The notes below the pieces were generated by a model that made no database searches, was not told where the DNA came from, and saw nothing but the letters and a program-made list of their open reading frames with translations. The position numbers were made by a program, and so were the translations under genes. Shown one piece after another: positions 22,801 to 23,915 of a stretch of DNA of 23,915 nucleotides. The DNA is taken from assembly GCA_964472545.1 (NCBI GenBank), contig CAYYNP010000142.1, forward strand, positions 1 through 23,915. The letters are read 5' to 3'. The stretch comes from CAYYNP01 sp964472545 (GTDB lineage: Bacteria; Planctomycetota; Planctomycetia; Pirellulales; Thermoguttaceae). How positions within the stretch are numbered: position 1 is the stretch's first letter; every line of letters starts with the position of its first letter.

Positions 22801-23915
22801 ACCACGACCACGTCGCGGGCGGGAACACGTTTTCCGCGGGAGTCGGCGGGATTGACGATCTCGTAAGCGTCGAACGGACCGCCTCCGTCGTCCTTCCCCA
22901 TCCGCACGAGGACGTCTCCGCGCAGATTCACCAGCACGGAGTCCGTGACGCCGTCGGCATCGAGGTCGGCCAGGATGGGCGTGGAGCGGATGTCGGACGA
23001 GATGCTCTCGGCGGCAACGAGGCGGCCGCCGGGACCTTCGATGCCGATTTCGACCGCCACTTCGTTGGTGTTGTCGTCGGCGACGGCCCGATCCGAAACG
23101 CCGTCGCCGTTGAGATCGGTCACGGCCGTCGGCGGCGGCTCCTGGGCGCCGGTGATCCGCGAGTCGAGCGCAAACGCCCCGGTTCCATCGCCGAGCATGA
23201 TCGAGACGTCGAACGAATACCGATTGCCGACGATCAGGTCGAGGTTGCCGTCGCCGTCGACGTCTCCGGCCGACAGGGCCCCGGGCCCCTTTCCGCCGGA
23301 CTCGAACGTCTGCTCGGCCCCGAACGTGCCGTCGGCATTGCCCAACACGATCGCGATTTCGCCGTCGAATTCGTTGACCGTGGCCAGGTCCAAGAGCCCG
23401 TCGCCGTTGAAGTCTTCGATCAACACGGGCCGGACGGAGGCGTCCCACGGAGAGCTGATCGAACGGTCGCCCAGGATGATCGCTTCCACGTTGAACTCGC
23501 CGCCGCCGGCGCCGCGGAAGACGAACAGGCGGTGCGAACTCAAATCCGCGGCGACCAGATCGAGATATCGGTCGCCGGGACCGTCGAGATAGGCGGTGGA
23601 GAGCGACTTGATTTCCGCGCCTTCATAGGGTTCGTCTTTCCCAAACCCCGGGAGGGACTCCCTCTCGTCGTTCTCGTCCGCGGGAGCCGCCGTGTCTGTG
23701 AACGTCCCGTCCCCGTTGCCCTCCATGATCACCAGCGTCGAGCCGTTGATGCTCAAGAGGTCCATCCGCCGGTTGCCGGAAAAACCGCCGCCGACGAGCG
23801 AGTTGTCGCAGGTTTCGTCCGTATCGGAAACCTTGTGAACCTCGAACGTCCCGTCCCCCTTACCTCTCTTTCCGCATAACTCGTTTCTGTTTTCTCGAAC
23901 GTCGGGCGGAGGGCC
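19854..23915 (-). CDS. FG-GAP/VCBS-repeat surface protein (5' end outside the window)
   Basis: At least 1353 residues are visible, and the frame is open to the right edge. The ATG at 23765 is not the true start, because the 50 codons before it contain another repeat signature (GKGDGTFEV). About thirteen repeats carry calcium-type D-x-(N/D)-x-D-G-x-x-D-L loops, for example DFNGDGLLDLATVN, DVDGDGNLDLIVGN, DLNGDGRPDLIVTN and DFNGDGRHDLAIIG, as in integrin-like propellers; two closed propellers would fit. After about 21000 the sequence changes to a Gly/Pro/Arg-rich low-complexity region with KKLYEDFRDWAERTFKQ. It ends in a weak hydrophobic segment (TATAAVTLGAGGVCWM) followed by an Arg-rich tail, which may be an envelope anchor. 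The protein is probably exported. It is the first visible gene of the kinase-CHAT-sigma cluster. Confidence 0.85.
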   Translation of the reverse strand, partial: GPPPDVRENRNELCGKRGKGDGTFEVHKVSDTDETCDNSLVGGGFSGNRRMDLLSINGSTLVIMEGNGDGTFTDTAAPADENDERESLPGFGKDEPYEGAEIKSLSTAYLDGPGDRYLDLVAADLSSHRLFVFRGAGGGEFNVEAIILGDRSISSPWDASVRPVLIEDFNGDGLLDLATVNEFDGEIAIVLGNADGTFGAEQTFESGGKGPGALSAGDVDGDGNLDLIVGNRYSFDVSIMLGDGTGAFALDSRITGAQEPPPTAVTDLNGDGVSDRAVADDNTNEVAVEIGIEGPGGRLVAAESISSDIRSTPILADLDADGVTDSVLVNLRGDVLVRMGKDDGGGPFDAYEIVNPADSRGKRVPARDVVVVTTAAGTLLAAVNQQAGASGESITLYGIDSDGRFATNYSLGNGLFPTKIGTADLDGDGQDDLVLVDGAARSVSVFLADVRGRFSQATSLVEAGEGPGELVLVDVAGPGGILDGRPEIVVANAASGDVSVLWNDGQGAFDTDRVLRLRASDGIHEVLSCDTDGRVCVRSLADTAGVAAADFNGDGMPDLVLTNRNTNRMAILFSKPSGGFVDPVSLPTQSGPTDVRSGDFDHDGYLDLAILNAAAGSVSILLGSGGGNFRLPYTVDAGDAPTGLAVADLNGDEHLDLAVGNQWGDLLIVAGDGTGKFAAFHRAGNDVALDVGDFNGDGRQDSAVVQQATDTLTVWLADGDEFKPHLTFGREDGLAGPRAVDVADLNGDGRPDLIVTNTGANNILVFLGTANGSFESPQTFAAGMSPIGTTVADLDADGRLDLVVANELSNDLSVWMGQADADVLFAPGPRPQLRADGDDGEILGLRPVSIEATDYDHDGHVDLIVSNAGSQNSFLFPGRGGGFFGQPVVFEAAGQILVGQFSDSRNQDLLIADPNSVWLQMFDGSSPGAPTSIPLPMADGSLLLANDFNGDGRHDLAIIGGHDGGGLTLLSMGDGTFLSQVFSAGLSSPLVAVTPLDGKSSAIGADVQGTPQRFGVYQGYFRPDPFIFGGFGSGDTDGNALGSPDGNGIRYEPQGSGVSTPIRSDAQQETGFLTGSTGGGGKRRRRFGPKEPPWWKKLYEDFRDWAERTFKQVLAPGTGLPTRPTTADSGAGGTPKAGSPGQASAVPSAVDLVVGAARGVVALTWSEMFGISNGISGLHNAVTTFLPQTSSQYAWWPWWPNGGDTDLVAEDHDGLTSPTVKPWQGQTHRTATESPDAPVARLDRPRASAPMATASSQRHALFDAALRELADVPDDAETAAPLSPREAGAFDWRTATAAVTLGAGGVCWMERARRNRARNASGYGPASPDRGARNRNRRTPRPPHCEGGGRDGQ
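21040..23860 (-). repeat. FG-GAP/VCBS repeat array
   Basis: On the plus strand the array shows as recurring GTCGCCGTTGAAGTC or GTCGCCGTTGAGATC blocks, the complement of codons for DFNGD/DLNGD. Spacing is irregular at about 150-300 bases. Each block is one propeller blade with a calcium loop. Some blades have altered loops, for example DLNGDEHLDLAVGN and DLDADGVTDSVLVN. Confidence 0.75.

Overview
The window is GC-rich bacterial DNA that looks like a chromosomal segment of a planctomycete, most likely from the Pirellulales. The evidence is a giant secreted protein that begins with an LEPR-XLL motif and ends in a VARHVFYN-type module plus dockerin-like repeats, an exported RraA-like protein, a PQQ-propeller membrane protein, a Ser/Thr kinase with the planctomycete-style N-terminal region, and a kinase-linked ECF sigma factor. 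No rRNA, tRNA, CRISPR array, phage gene or intact insertion sequence was seen.

Left part (1-5.6 kb), ordinary metabolic and accessory genes: a small TPR protein (+, 254-772), a URO-D/MtaA-like protein (+, 893-1936), a PQQ-propeller membrane protein (-, 2131-4254) and an exported RraA-like protein (+, 4434-5327). The gaps at 773-892, 1937-2130 and 5328-5602 each carry their own palindromic repeat family.

Right part (5.6-23.9 kb): five genes in a row on the minus strand. In order of transcription they are an FG-GAP/VCBS surface protein (19854 to beyond the right edge, 5' end missing), a membrane Ser/Thr kinase with an ectodomain (17736-19826), an exported TPR-CHAT caspase-like protease (14817-17705), an ECF sigma factor (14178-14792) and a 2788-residue Lamin-tail/dockerin protein (5603-13969). 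The gaps between the first four are 27, 30 and 24 nt, so they very probably form one operon. The giant gene follows after 208 nt that contain a pair of REP-like palindromes, and it has its own strong ribosome binding site.

The most interesting content is this kinase / TPR-CHAT protease / sigma factor cassette, with no visible anti-sigma gene, lying between two giant surface-protein genes. A reasonable reading is an envelope-signalling unit: the kinase or the exported protease senses something outside, the sigma factor (with serines in the region 2.2 acidic motif) is switched on, and surface proteins are targets or partners. That reading is inference. The giant protein is itself unusual: a seven-bladed propeller is inserted into a split SdrD-B-like domain, followed by eleven Lamin-tail domains in the order ABC-ABC-AB-ABC.
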